From Rhodothermales bacterium (GTDB lineage Bacteria > Bacteroidota > Rhodothermia > Rhodothermales > Bin80), in assembly GCA_012271205.1 (NCBI GenBank), contig JAAXGT010000048.1, positions 1 through 40,168 of the forward strand: a DNA stretch of 40,168 bases, written 5' to 3'. The notes beneath the pieces are model-generated. The model had not been told where the DNA came from and ran no database searches. It saw only the letters and a program-made list of their open reading frames with translations. Position numbers and translations under genes: made by a program. Below are positions 1 to 7,938 of this stretch, in pieces (position 1 is the stretch's first letter; every line of letters begins with the position of its first letter).

Positions 1-1465
1 AAGGCGGCCCCGTCGGGGCTCAACTGGATCCCGCGTGCTCAACGGTCAGCCGCCCGCCCCCGGGTCTTGGGGCCGGAGGCGTCCGCTCCGTCTGCCGGAG
101 CGGATAGACGCCCGGGATAGTCGCCCTCGCCGCCGGGCCTTGGGCCTCCCGTGTGCTCCATCCGGCCCGCCAGCTGCCCCCTCCGCACGGCCCGGGAGGC
201 CTCCACGGCCTCCGACACGCTCCATGAAGCGCTCGATCTCAAGCGCGTGGACGCGGAGGACCGGTAGGAGGCCCTGGACGATTGGGCGGATCGCCCATAG
301 CCCTCGAGCGCCGCTTGGCCCAACGCCCCCTCACCGAAGAGGCCCGGGTGCACGGCGACCTCCCCTCCCGTTACGTGGAAGGCCCTGCGATCGAACGGGC
401 GGACTATGGTTACTATCGGGATGGAAAACGCGGTAAAAAGCCAATGGTCTTGGGTCTTTGGACCGACGCGCAGGGGGGGGCGGTGGCGGGGTGCTCGGCC
501 GATCCCCCGACCGGGTCCACTCCGGGGGCCCAACTTCAAAAGACCTTCGGGCTCCAACCCGTGGGGCTGGTCGGAGACCGCGGCCGGTGGACGCCGGCCC
601 CCTCCGGGAGGATGGGCCGCCCGGGGGGTGGACAGGATCACCGCCCGGCGCCAAGACCCGATTCGCCGAGGGGTCGAGCCGGACCATGGGCCGCTGGACT
701 GGTTCGAGGAGCGGGACCTCTTGGAGCGGCGCCGGGGCGGGTATCCTGATGAGCGGCGGATTTGGTGTCGGAACCCGATCCGGGCCGCCCCAAGCGCCCG
801 GGATCGCGCGGCGGGCCCAGACCGAGCCAGCCCGGGAGAAGATAGTCCAAGCCACCCCGCGCGAGGGCCGGCCGCGGCGGACCGAACCGGAGATCCGCTT
901 TCGGGTCGGTCCGATGATCGGGCGCTACCAGAGGACGAAGCCCTTCACTGGGGAGATCCAGGAGGGACATTTCCAATAGGCCCGTAAGGAGGCGGCCCTC
1001 CAGGCGGAAGCCACGCGGGACGGCCGATACGCGATCCGCACGAGTCTACCGGAGACGCCGGACCGGGCCAAGGGGGTCACCCCTTACCAGCGGCTCTCCC
1101 AGGGGGAGGGGACCTTCCGGGCGTGGAAGACCCGGTCTTGGAAGGTCCGTCCGATCCCCCACCGGCGGCGGCCTCGCGTGATCGGCCTGGTGTTCCAGGG
1201 CCTGTGGGCCGACGCGGATCCCGCGGGCCCACCGGCGCGGCGTACGAACGAGGGGGCGCCGTCTGAGCGGTCGCCTCCGGCCGAGCAGAAGCCCCCCCCC
1301 GGCCATGAGCTAGGCCCGCCGGATGAAGCCCCGGTCGGAATGGGGCCGCCCTATCTTGGGGCCGAAGTTCGCCTTGGACCCAAAGCCCCCGTTTACCCGG
1401 AAGTCCGCGAAAACACCCCCACCAGAGCGGGCCTTCAAACGGCTCCAGCTCCCGTCCCGTAAGCC
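1..1465 (+). pseudogene. IS1634-type (DDE) transposase remnant, frameshifted
   Basis: The conceptual translation follows the IS1634/IS4-like DDE transposase pattern across three frames. A block near 282-600 contains YGYYRDGKRGK, LGLWTDAQGG and VGDRG (the family's YGYSRD..., GLxxDxxG and GDRG motifs). A block near 640-780 has DERRIWCRNP. A block near 800-1190 has RVGPMIGRYQ, RYAIRTSLPE and WKVRPIPHR. A last block near 1410-1460 (ERAFKRLQL) fits the family C-terminus. At least three frame changes are needed (about 285-305, 600-640 and 785-800). In-frame TAG codons lie at 118-120, 265-267 and 977-979. The N-terminus runs off the window. Base composition is far more GC-rich than the genes that follow, so it is probably a foreign, long-dead insertion. 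Family assignment is from motif memory; the exact IS name is unknown. Confidence 0.8.
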
Positions 1466-1590
1466 GGGGGCCCCGCCTCCCCCACGGGACTCGACCGCGC
1501 CGCATTACCCCTAAGCCAGACCATCCAACCCCAAAGGCCCCAAATAACCGGGCCCCGCACCGCTCCGGGCCGTCGAAATTAGGGGGTAAC
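1466..1590. mobile_element. Probable right end of the IS1634-type element
   Basis: Non-coding GC-rich sequence continues from the end of the transposase relic to about 1575, where composition changes abruptly and the truncated PHP reading frame begins on the other strand. The stop codon of the PHP fragment (1579-1581) appears to be supplied by this junction. The matching left terminal repeat is outside the window, so the exact boundary and any target-site duplication cannot be defined. Confidence 0.45.
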
Positions 1591-2175
1591 TTCAGTATAG
1601 ACTTTTGGCTTTTCGAACTGGGAATCCACGATTTCCATTGCGAAAATGTGATCACAAGACAATACCGTTTGCAGAGACTGGCCGGAAAGCATCTTGAAAA
1701 GCCTCTTCTCCCTGTCGACATGCGCTGGAATAGCAATGCCCCCAGCCTCCTCAATCTTTGCGGCAACCTTCTCAAATGACAGATGAGTCTGTTGGTCACT
1801 CTCCTTCTCGAAGCCGACGCTACCGAACAGCCTGGCGATGTCTGTCGTACCCTTTTCGCTCGGCAAGATGGCGAGCAGATGCACACCGCCAGTTACTGTG
1901 ATTTCAACACCGGCGAATAGTAACAGCGGCCGGTAGCCGGCAGATTTTTCCGTGTCCAGTTGGCTAAGCGCCTCTTTTAGACAGTCGATCCAATCGCCGC
2001 TGTTATGGTCAGTGACCGCCAAGCAATCGATCTCCGCACGCATATAGCTGAGTAGCCACTCCCGTGGAGCACACTCTTCATTATATAGCCCCTTCCCGTA
2101 ACCGGCTGAGGCAGGGGTGTGCGTGTGGGGATCGAATTTCCACTATCAGGCTCCATTCCAGTTCTGCAATGCCAT
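1579..2175 (-). pseudogene. TrlF-like PHP-domain protein, 3'-truncated and with tandem stops
   Basis: Read from an ATG at 2173-2175, the frame gives MALQNWNGA, then TGA TAG (2148-2143), then WKFDPHTHTPASAGYGKG and an open frame of about 190 codons. HTHTP is the PHP metal-binding HxH motif. Further PHP landmarks are AVTDHNS, FAGVEITV, GVHLLAI and IPAHVD. The pattern matches the N-terminal PHP domain of TrlF-type proteins (PHP domain followed by an AAA/SMC-like ATPase). The ATPase part is missing because the GC-rich IS relic joins it after QFEKPKVYTE. Had translation begun downstream of the stops (ATG at 2043), the first HxH would be lost. It is therefore almost certainly non-functional. TrlF-type proteins are of uncertain function, so no role is assigned. 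Confidence 0.75.
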
Positions 2176-2354
2176 GTACAATCTCAAGCAGTTGTGCGTG
2201 TCCCAACCCGTGCCTGCCGGTTCACCCGCCGTCTTTGCTGAAGCTTGGGACTGAGCCGGACAGCCATTGACCATTTACAATTATACCTCATTTAGACACT
2301 TATAGCGCCAGTAAATGCCTCCACCTAAATCAATGAAGCAATCGGGACACTATA

Positions 2355-3287
2355 CTAGAAGCCCAGTCCGTAGGCACTGGGATCCTGTGCCAGTCCGTTA
2401 TTCCAAAGCTCAAAGTGCAGATGAGGCCCGGTTGTATACTCACCGGAGTCTCCGCTAACCGCAACGCTTTCCCTGGCACGCACTCGATCTCCAATGCCCT
2501 TGAGCAGGCGTTGGTTATGCTTGTAAACGGATATGTATCCATCAGCGTGTTGCACGATTATGGTGTGCCCTCCGGTATAAGTCCAGTCCGCAAAAATCAC
2601 GTAGCCGTCTCCAATGCACCGGACCATAGTCCCGGCCTCGGTCGCGATATCGATCGCAAAATGGCCGTCCTGGGCGCTAAAGCCACGGGTAATAAACCCA
2701 CTCACTGGTGGCAACACCGGGAGCTGGAAGCTGCTCCATATCTGGCCAGCTTTCAGGTCGCGTGCCTCACCACGAATAACGCGGTCTCGCAGCCTTGCCA
2801 TAGGTAGCGCAGGATACTCGTGATCCCTCCAATCTTCCGAGATTGGTTCCAGAACCGGATCCTTGGGTACTGTGTTTCTGGTTACTTCCACTATTGGAGG
2901 GGAAGCCTCGGTCCTCATAAACGTCGTGGAGTCAAATTCGCCGGTGAGTATACTTTGCAAGTTGGTTATGTAAGCCTCTTGCGCGCTGAGAGAGTCTTCG
3001 AGGCCTTCCAGCCTTACGGCGGCAAGTCTCGCGCTTTGGCGCAATTCCTTGATGCTGTATCCGGGAATGAGGTTGCTCAGCGGCGTAAACGAAATCAGTA
3101 ACGCCACAACAAGGGTATAAAGCGCGACAGAACTCCACACGATCGTGCGTAAGGGGCCAGGTGGAACATCAATTCGAACGGGCGGAAGCAGGCTGTCGTC
3201 ATCCACGATAATGACCGTTCGCTTCCCGCGCGTTTTCCGAATTATGCTGCGAAACAGCGGCACGAGCACGTTGAACAAATATTGCAT
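2355..3287 (-). CDS. Membrane-anchored M23 family metallopeptidase (LytM/DipM type)
   Basis: Predicted cell-wall endopeptidase or divisome regulator of the M23 zinc family. From ATG 3287 the protein is 310 aa. A short basic N-terminus precedes one membrane segment (about residues 47-67, rich in V/L/A), then a helical, coiled-coil-like stretch (79-114) and the C-terminal M23 domain. Zinc ligands are visible as HFAID (H209, D213) and HLHFE (H289, H291 of the HxH). This layout (TM, coiled coil, LytM domain) is typical of periplasm-facing M23 proteins of about 300 aa. A GTG at 3320 would add 11 residues and cannot be excluded. It lies downstream of the DUF721 gene on the same strand and may be cotranscribed with it. 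Confidence 0.88.
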   Translation of the reverse strand: MQYLFNVLVPLFRSIIRKTRGKRTVIIVDDDSLLPPVRIDVPPGPLRTIVWSSVALYTLVVALLISFTPLSNLIPGYSIKELRQSARLAAVRLEGLEDSLSAQEAYITNLQSILTGEFDSTTFMRTEASPPIVEVTRNTVPKDPVLEPISEDWRDHEYPALPMARLRDRVIRGEARDLKAGQIWSSFQLPVLPPVSGFITRGFSAQDGHFAIDIATEAGTMVRCIGDGYVIFADWTYTGGHTIIVQHADGYISVYKHNQRLLKGIGDRVRARESVAVSGDSGEYTTGPHLHFELWNNGLAQDPSAYGLGF

Positions 3288-3368
3288 CGTTCTAAGAATT
3301 TGGACGCATAGGTGTAGCACGCCGTGACCTTAAATGCCAACAGGCGTCAAAATCCGGTAATGCGCTTC

Positions 3369-3659
3369 CTACCGGAATATGATTTCCTTTATAACTGGTT
3401 TGCCCAACTTGCTGTTTAGCTGCTCGCACCAAGCCTGGCGCTCCATGTGCAACTCCTGCCGCCAGGCACTCGAGTTCAGCTCTACGTACAAGCGGCTGCT
3501 GTGAACATACACGTTTGTGGTCACGGCGCCAATTGACTTTCCAGCGAGCTGCTTCCACGCATCAAGCGCTTTGGCTTCGTCAAACTTTGGCCGGTATCCC
3601 TGCTCATTAATGAGTGTGTCGAGTACAGCACCCAGCCGCTGCGTTGATTTTGAGCGCAT
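3369..3659 (-). CDS. DUF721 domain-containing protein (DciA-like)
   Basis: A small 96-aa protein with the DUF721 pattern: an N-terminal helical part (LGAVLDTLINEQGY), a central DAWKQLAGKSIGAVT block corresponding to the family's W...VG....HT region, and the strand-rich end with LYVELNSSAWRQEL and INSKLG-like residues. DUF721 includes DciA, a loader of the replicative helicase in bacteria that lack DnaC. Many short Bacteroidota members are annotated only as DUF721, so a DciA role is an inference. It starts with ATG at 3659 and ends 81 bp before the M23 gene start. Confidence 0.8.
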   Translation of the reverse strand: MRSKSTQRLGAVLDTLINEQGYRPKFDEAKALDAWKQLAGKSIGAVTTNVYVHSSRLYVELNSSAWRQELHMERQAWCEQLNSKLGKPVIKEIIFR

Positions 3660-3759
3660 TCACGCAGGCTAAATCCGATTGCAGGTGACGTCCCACGCAG
3701 TTCAGAAAACCTGCACGCGCAGGCACGCGTACGAAATATACCAGTTGTAATCCCAGAAG

Positions 3760-4750
3760 ATGCCTGACCACTACCACGGCCGCTATGCCCCTTCCCCCAC
3801 GGGGTTATTGCATGTGGGGGGGGGCTCGAACAGCATTGGCGGCTTGGTGTGCGGCCAGAAAGGCGGGTGGACGGTTTACACTACGGATGGAGGACTTGGA
3901 TGCTGCACGGGTAGTACCGGGTATGGCAGAGGCATTGTTGCGAGATCTGGCTTGGATGGGACTTGAGTGGGATTCCGGACCGGATCGCGGCGGCTCTCGA
4001 GGACCTTACAAACAGTCCAGGCGACAGGGCCTTTATGTGGTGGCACTTGATGGGTTGTACCGGCAAGGAAGGCTCTTTCCATGCAACCGGTCACGGAAGG
4101 AATTGAGGATGCTCGCGTCTGCACCGCACGGGACGAGTACGCCGTATCCCCGGCATCTTCGACCGGCATATGTGGTGCCACACTGGTACGAGCGCCGCGC
4201 GGCCGCAATTCGGTTTCGCGTACCGGATGGCGTCGTTCGCTTTGACGACCTCGTATGTGGTACACAAGCGCAGGACGTAGCTAGGGAAGTGGGAGATTTC
4301 GTACTCAGACGCAAAGATGGAGTGTTTGCCTACCAGTTAGCCGTTGTGGTTGATGATTTGCACATGGGCATTACAGATGTAGTTCGGGGGCAGGATTTGC
4401 TCCATTCCACGGCGCGCCAGCTACTGCTTGTTGACGCTTTGGGCGGCATACCTCCGCGCTACGCCCATGTACCGCTGATCGTAACGGCACAGGGTGAAAA
4501 GCTTTCGAAGCGTGACACAGTCTGCACCGTTGCCACAATTCGTGCACGCGGGGTGGAACCAGACGTGCTCGTCGGGTATCTGGCTTGGTCCTTCGGCCTT
4601 GTGCCGGAGTGTATACCGATGAAGCCGATTGAACTGCTTGCCACATTCTCCTGGTCACGCATTCGTCGAAGGGAGCCTTGGACTTTAGCGGATGACTTTC
4701 CGGCAGAACTTTCCCGTACTGTGACCTTGCACGCTTGCACGGCGTCCTGA
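3760..4750 (+). pseudogene. gluQ: Glutamyl-Q tRNA(Asp) synthetase, disrupted by a 1-bp poly-G insertion
   Basis: GluQ-RS is a truncated glutamyl-tRNA synthetase paralogue that attaches glutamate to queuosine in tRNA(Asp). The 5' frame from ATG 3760 reads HGRYAPSPTGLLHVGG, the class I signature. After a run of nine G (3816-3824) the family match continues only in the +1 frame, as ARTALAAWCAARKAGG onward, open to TGA at 4750. Eight G would restore one frame of about 330 codons, the usual size. Other landmarks are LRMEDLD, VVRGQDLL and EKLSKRD (KMSKS loop). The Zn-site residues look partly lost: CNR in place of CxC, and YPRHL where Y-x3-C is expected. The rest of the frame has no stops, so the lesion is recent, phase-variable, or an assembly error. 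Confidence 0.85.
3816..3824 (+). repeat. G9 homopolymer at the frameshift in gluQ
   Basis: Nine consecutive G sit inside the codons of the HIGH-equivalent motif (HVGG). Removing one G aligns upstream and downstream frames. Such tracts are slippage-prone in replication and error-prone in sequencing. Confidence 0.9.
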
Positions 4751-4772
4751 AGGCAATAATCGTAATGTCCGC

Positions 4773-6164
4773 ATGTATAAGAGGCCGATTCTGCTGGCTG
4801 TTTTAACGGCAACTGCGTTGCCGGCAGTGGCTCAGGCGATATCCGACACATTTGTTGTGGACCTGCAGCAGGTGATTAGGCGCGTGCTTGAAGTAAGTCC
4901 GGAACTGGATGCGGCGAGAGCCAGCCAGCGCCATGCGGAAGCCCAGCACGCTCTCGCCCGCAGCAGCCGCTTTCTGACCGACGTCCAAGCCACCAGCGCC
5001 GTTTCCATGGTACCAGGTATCACTAATCCGAACAATACGCCCAGCGATGCGCTCTATTCGGATCCGGATGTTCGCAACGACTTTTCGAATCTGAGTCCGT
5101 TTGCCCAGACAGAAGTTTTAATTCTGCAACCGCTGCATACGTGGGGGGCACTGGGAGGCAGCATTGGTGCCGCTACAGCGGGCGTTAAGGTGGAACTCAA
5201 CCGTGTGCTGGAAAAGGAGACTGAGGCTGCGCTGCGCGGCGCCGCACTCTACTACAACGTGCTGCTCACAAGAGAGCTTTCTTGGCTGACTGATCGTGCG
5301 GGTGAGATCGTGGAACAGGCTATGGGAGAAATTGAGCGACTGCTGCAGGAAGGTGATCCAGATGTGGACGATGCAGATCGCTACCAAGTGCTTATAGTGC
5401 AACAGGAATATACACGGCGTGTTGTGGAAGTGGCCGAAAACCTGCTACTGGCACAAACCGCGCTGCGCCGGCAGCTCATGCTGCCGGCACAGGCTGCGCT
5501 AGAGCCCACGCATGAAAGCTTGGAGCCGTTAGTCTTTGTGCCTGCTGACCTTGACGTATATCAAGAGGCAGCCCTGCGCCTCCGCCCGGAACTGTTGCAG
5601 GCGCGGGCCGCGTTGACCGCACGTGAAGCGCTCGTGCGCGTAGCACACGCGGACTACTATCCCCGGATCGTACTGGGATTTTCTTTCAGTGTGAGTGGAG
5701 CATCAAACCGGTACCGACAGCCGAATCCCTTCATCGCCGATGGATTTCGAAAGACGAGCGCTCGAACCGGGTTTGGATTCCAGCAAAAGCTGAATTTCTC
5801 CCAAACCCGGGCCCGAGTCGCTCAGGCACGGGCAAAGCACAAGGAGTCAGAACATATGCTCACGGCGGCCGAGCAACTCGTGCTGCTGGAGGTGGAGGAG
5901 GCTTGGCGCTCGCTGGTTATTGAAGAGGCGGCGCTGGCGGCGCAGGATAGCACACTTTCAATCAGCAAGGAGTGGTTGCGCGTGGAGAATATCAATTTTG
6001 ATCTTGATCTGGGCGACACGGAGAACCTGGTTAGGGCCGTACAGGCCAATCTGGAATTGGAAGCACTGTATCTGCAGGCCGTGCGCCGCTATAACATAGC
6101 CGTTTTGCGTTTACTCGCTGCGTCTGGTATGCTCATACAAGAATTAGATATGCTAATCGGTTGA
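4773..6164 (+). CDS. TolC family outer-membrane efflux protein
   Basis: A 463-aa protein with an N-terminal signal peptide (RPILLAVLTATALPAVAQA). It has the TolC internal duplication: two long helical repeats with alternating Ala/Glu/Leu-rich heptads (about 30-65 with 130-220, and 275-300 with 345-445) separated by short beta-barrel segments. Typical phrases are SPELDAARA near the first repeat, RPELLQARAALTARE and YYPRIVLGFSFS at the start of the second. TolC-type trimers form the outer-membrane exit duct for RND, ABC or MFS pumps, or type I secretion. No inner-membrane partner lies beside it. The next gene overlaps or nearly touches its stop and encodes an MlaC-like protein, so the pair may serve envelope lipid or solute trafficking. 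Confidence 0.88.
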   Translation: MYKRPILLAVLTATALPAVAQAISDTFVVDLQQVIRRVLEVSPELDAARASQRHAEAQHALARSSRFLTDVQATSAVSMVPGITNPNNTPSDALYSDPDVRNDFSNLSPFAQTEVLILQPLHTWGALGGSIGAATAGVKVELNRVLEKETEAALRGAALYYNVLLTRELSWLTDRAGEIVEQAMGEIERLLQEGDPDVDDADRYQVLIVQQEYTRRVVEVAENLLLAQTALRRQLMLPAQAALEPTHESLEPLVFVPADLDVYQEAALRLRPELLQARAALTAREALVRVAHADYYPRIVLGFSFSVSGASNRYRQPNPFIADGFRKTSARTGFGFQQKLNFSQTRARVAQARAKHKESEHMLTAAEQLVLLEVEEAWRSLVIEEAALAAQDSTLSISKEWLRVENINFDLDLGDTENLVRAVQANLELEALYLQAVRRYNIAVLRLLAASGMLIQELDMLIG

Positions 6165-6172
6165 TAGATCGA

Positions 6173-6769
6173 ATGAATCGTCTTCCAAAATCGCTATTAC
6201 TACTTGTCCTGTTCGTTCTGTCGCCAGCAGCCCGTGCGCAGGATGTTGCACTCGAGGTGCGTGCATTTATGGAGGGACGCGACCGGGCTATCAAGGAGGC
6301 CGTGCGCGGCATTAATCAGAATCCGGCCAGCCGGGAAAAGGCAAGGGCATTGATTAATGACCGAATAGATTTTGAGGAAATGGGGCGGTTGTCACTGGGT
6401 GCGCATTTCGAGGGATTGACAGAGGCTCAGCGCAGAGATTTTGTCGAGACCTTCGGTGGCATCGTGCGGGCACAGTCTCTTTCAGACCTGTCGGTCTATA
6501 ATGCTGTTGTAAGATTTGACTCCGTGGGAGTAACCGGCAACAAAGCCTACGTGCTGACGGCCGCCCGCGTGGACAACACAACGCTGAAGGTCGAATACCT
6601 GCTGCACCGAAGGGAGAATCTGTGGTGGCTGTATGACATCATTATTGATGATGTGGGAACCGTTGAGGGATACTCCGTATCTTTTCAGAGTTTTATCCGA
6701 AAGCGAGGGTTTGACCAATTCATGACCAGTCTTCGCAAGAAGCTGGCTCGAGAAAAGTCTGCCAGCTAG
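6173..6769 (+). CDS. MlaC/Ttg2D-like periplasmic phospholipid-binding protein
   Basis: From ATG 6173 the product is 198 aa with a clear signal peptide (MNRLPKSLLLLVLFVLSP, cleavage after ARA). A TTG at 6161 would overlap the tolC-like stop by 4 nt, but the ATG gives a standard signal sequence. The mature part fits the MlaC/Ttg2D family: INDRIDFEEMGRLSLGAHF, LTEAQRRDFVETFGGIV, a central beta region, LWWLYDIIIDDVG and a C-terminal SFIRKRGFDQFM helix. MlaC shuttles phospholipids between outer-membrane and inner-membrane Mla complexes. No mlaD/E/F genes are in this window. It is translationally close to the TolC-like gene and likely cotranscribed. Confidence 0.85.
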   Translation: MNRLPKSLLLLVLFVLSPAARAQDVALEVRAFMEGRDRAIKEAVRGINQNPASREKARALINDRIDFEEMGRLSLGAHFEGLTEAQRRDFVETFGGIVRAQSLSDLSVYNAVVRFDSVGVTGNKAYVLTAARVDNTTLKVEYLLHRRENLWWLYDIIIDDVGTVEGYSVSFQSFIRKRGFDQFMTSLRKKLAREKSAS

Positions 6770-6838
6770 ATACAGATGGCGCAGTCTTGGCCATGAGTGT
6801 ATCTTAGCTGCGGCTAAAGTAACCAAGCGCCAGATCGC

Positions 6839-7783
6839 GTGTCCGAGGAAGGCTACGTCCTGCATACATACGGCGGAGAACACTACTTAAGGCAGGCGGT
6901 GGTCTCCGTTACGACCCTTCGCCGTCATGACACGCGGCGTCCCGTTGTGCTCTATTGCCCGCAAGCACACCGGAGGATATTGGAAGCGCATGGGCTGACG
7001 CACATCTTTAGCCGGCTTGAGCCCCTCCCAGACAGGCACCGATCAATCACGGGATTCAAGCATCATTTACACCGGTTCATGGCATTTAAGCGTACACTCT
7101 TTGTCGATAGTGATATGGTATGGTGCCGCAATCCGGATCCGTTGTGGATCCAACTCTCTGTTTACCCCTTTACCGCCACTGGCCTCGATCGTGCAGATTT
7201 GTACTTCGGCGGCCCCAAGAGCTTGGGGGTTTTTCTGGAATATCTGCGGGATCGTCGCCAGCAGACCCTTCGACGCTTCAACCTGACGTACTTGCCTAGA
7301 GTGCAGGCTGGCATGATCTATGCCAGTGACCAGGAGGCGGCACAGACTATTTGCGAGACCGCTACGGAGTTGTATGCCCGGCGCGGGGAGACGCATTTTC
7401 GGACACGGTTTGCCGAAGGGCGTTCAGAAGAATCCTGCGAGTGGAGTCTGGCCATGGCGATGAGCCGTCATGCAGCGCCGGTGTACAGTTGGTATCAGGG
7501 TTACAACAGTCCACAACTGGACTACATTCCAGGTCTGACTACTCACACGGAGGATTTTGAACAGGTGACCTGCCGCTACTACAGCGACCGATTCATTTTC
7601 GAAATTCGGGGACTTAAGAATGCGAGTGTGCGTGATTTCTTAATCAAGCTGGCTGGCCGTGTATTACGCAGGCAGGATTACTTCATGGTAACTCCATTTG
7701 TATTGCATTTCAGTTGGTTGCATGCAAAAGGGCCTTTTCTGGCCTTCGCCAATCGTGAGTGGGAACGCCTTACGACTGCATGA
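6839..7783 (+). CDS. GT-A fold glycosyltransferase-like protein
   Basis: A 314-aa soluble protein starting at GTG 6839. Near residue 75 it has AFKRTLFVDSDMVWCRNP, which contains the DxD (DSD) metal/nucleotide-sugar motif and the following W...P context of GT-A (GT8-like) enzymes. A second conserved-looking block, WSLAMAMSR, and the aromatic WYQGYNSPQLDYIPG lie further on. No signal peptide or membrane segment is seen, so it is probably cytoplasmic. It begins 69 bp after the MlaC-like gene on the same strand and converges with the next operon. The sugar donor and acceptor cannot be told from sequence. Confidence in the fold is moderate. Confidence 0.65.
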   Translation: MSEEGYVLHTYGGEHYLRQAVVSVTTLRRHDTRRPVVLYCPQAHRRILEAHGLTHIFSRLEPLPDRHRSITGFKHHLHRFMAFKRTLFVDSDMVWCRNPDPLWIQLSVYPFTATGLDRADLYFGGPKSLGVFLEYLRDRRQQTLRRFNLTYLPRVQAGMIYASDQEAAQTICETATELYARRGETHFRTRFAEGRSEESCEWSLAMAMSRHAAPVYSWYQGYNSPQLDYIPGLTTHTEDFEQVTCRYYSDRFIFEIRGLKNASVRDFLIKLAGRVLRRQDYFMVTPFVLHFSWLHAKGPFLAFANREWERLTTA

Positions 7784-7938
7784 GGCTTGATACGCTTACT
7801 TGAATTCCAGCAGGCCAATTGGATGCCGAAAGTGCGGCCAAGCTCCGGCTCTGTTGTGGATTGCATTAAGTCATTCCGTATTTCCCCCACCGGAGGTAAT
7901 TCGACGACAAGCAGCCCGTGTCCAAGTCCCGCAAAAAA

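Noticed and set aside
331-855. Long minus-strand frames in the GC-rich left edge
   Set aside because: High GC leaves many long open frames by chance. The + strand explains the region by transposase motifs, though broken.
118-979. All placed in-frame stops in the IS1634 relic are TAG, suggesting amber recoding
   Set aside because: The same gene needs at least three frameshifts, and intact genes in the window end normally with TAG (for example recJ, plsC, the activator). Simple decay explains it.
7784-7938. Terminator between the convergent glycosyltransferase and TIM-barrel/TM genes
   Set aside because: No strong stem followed by a T-run was found on either strand.
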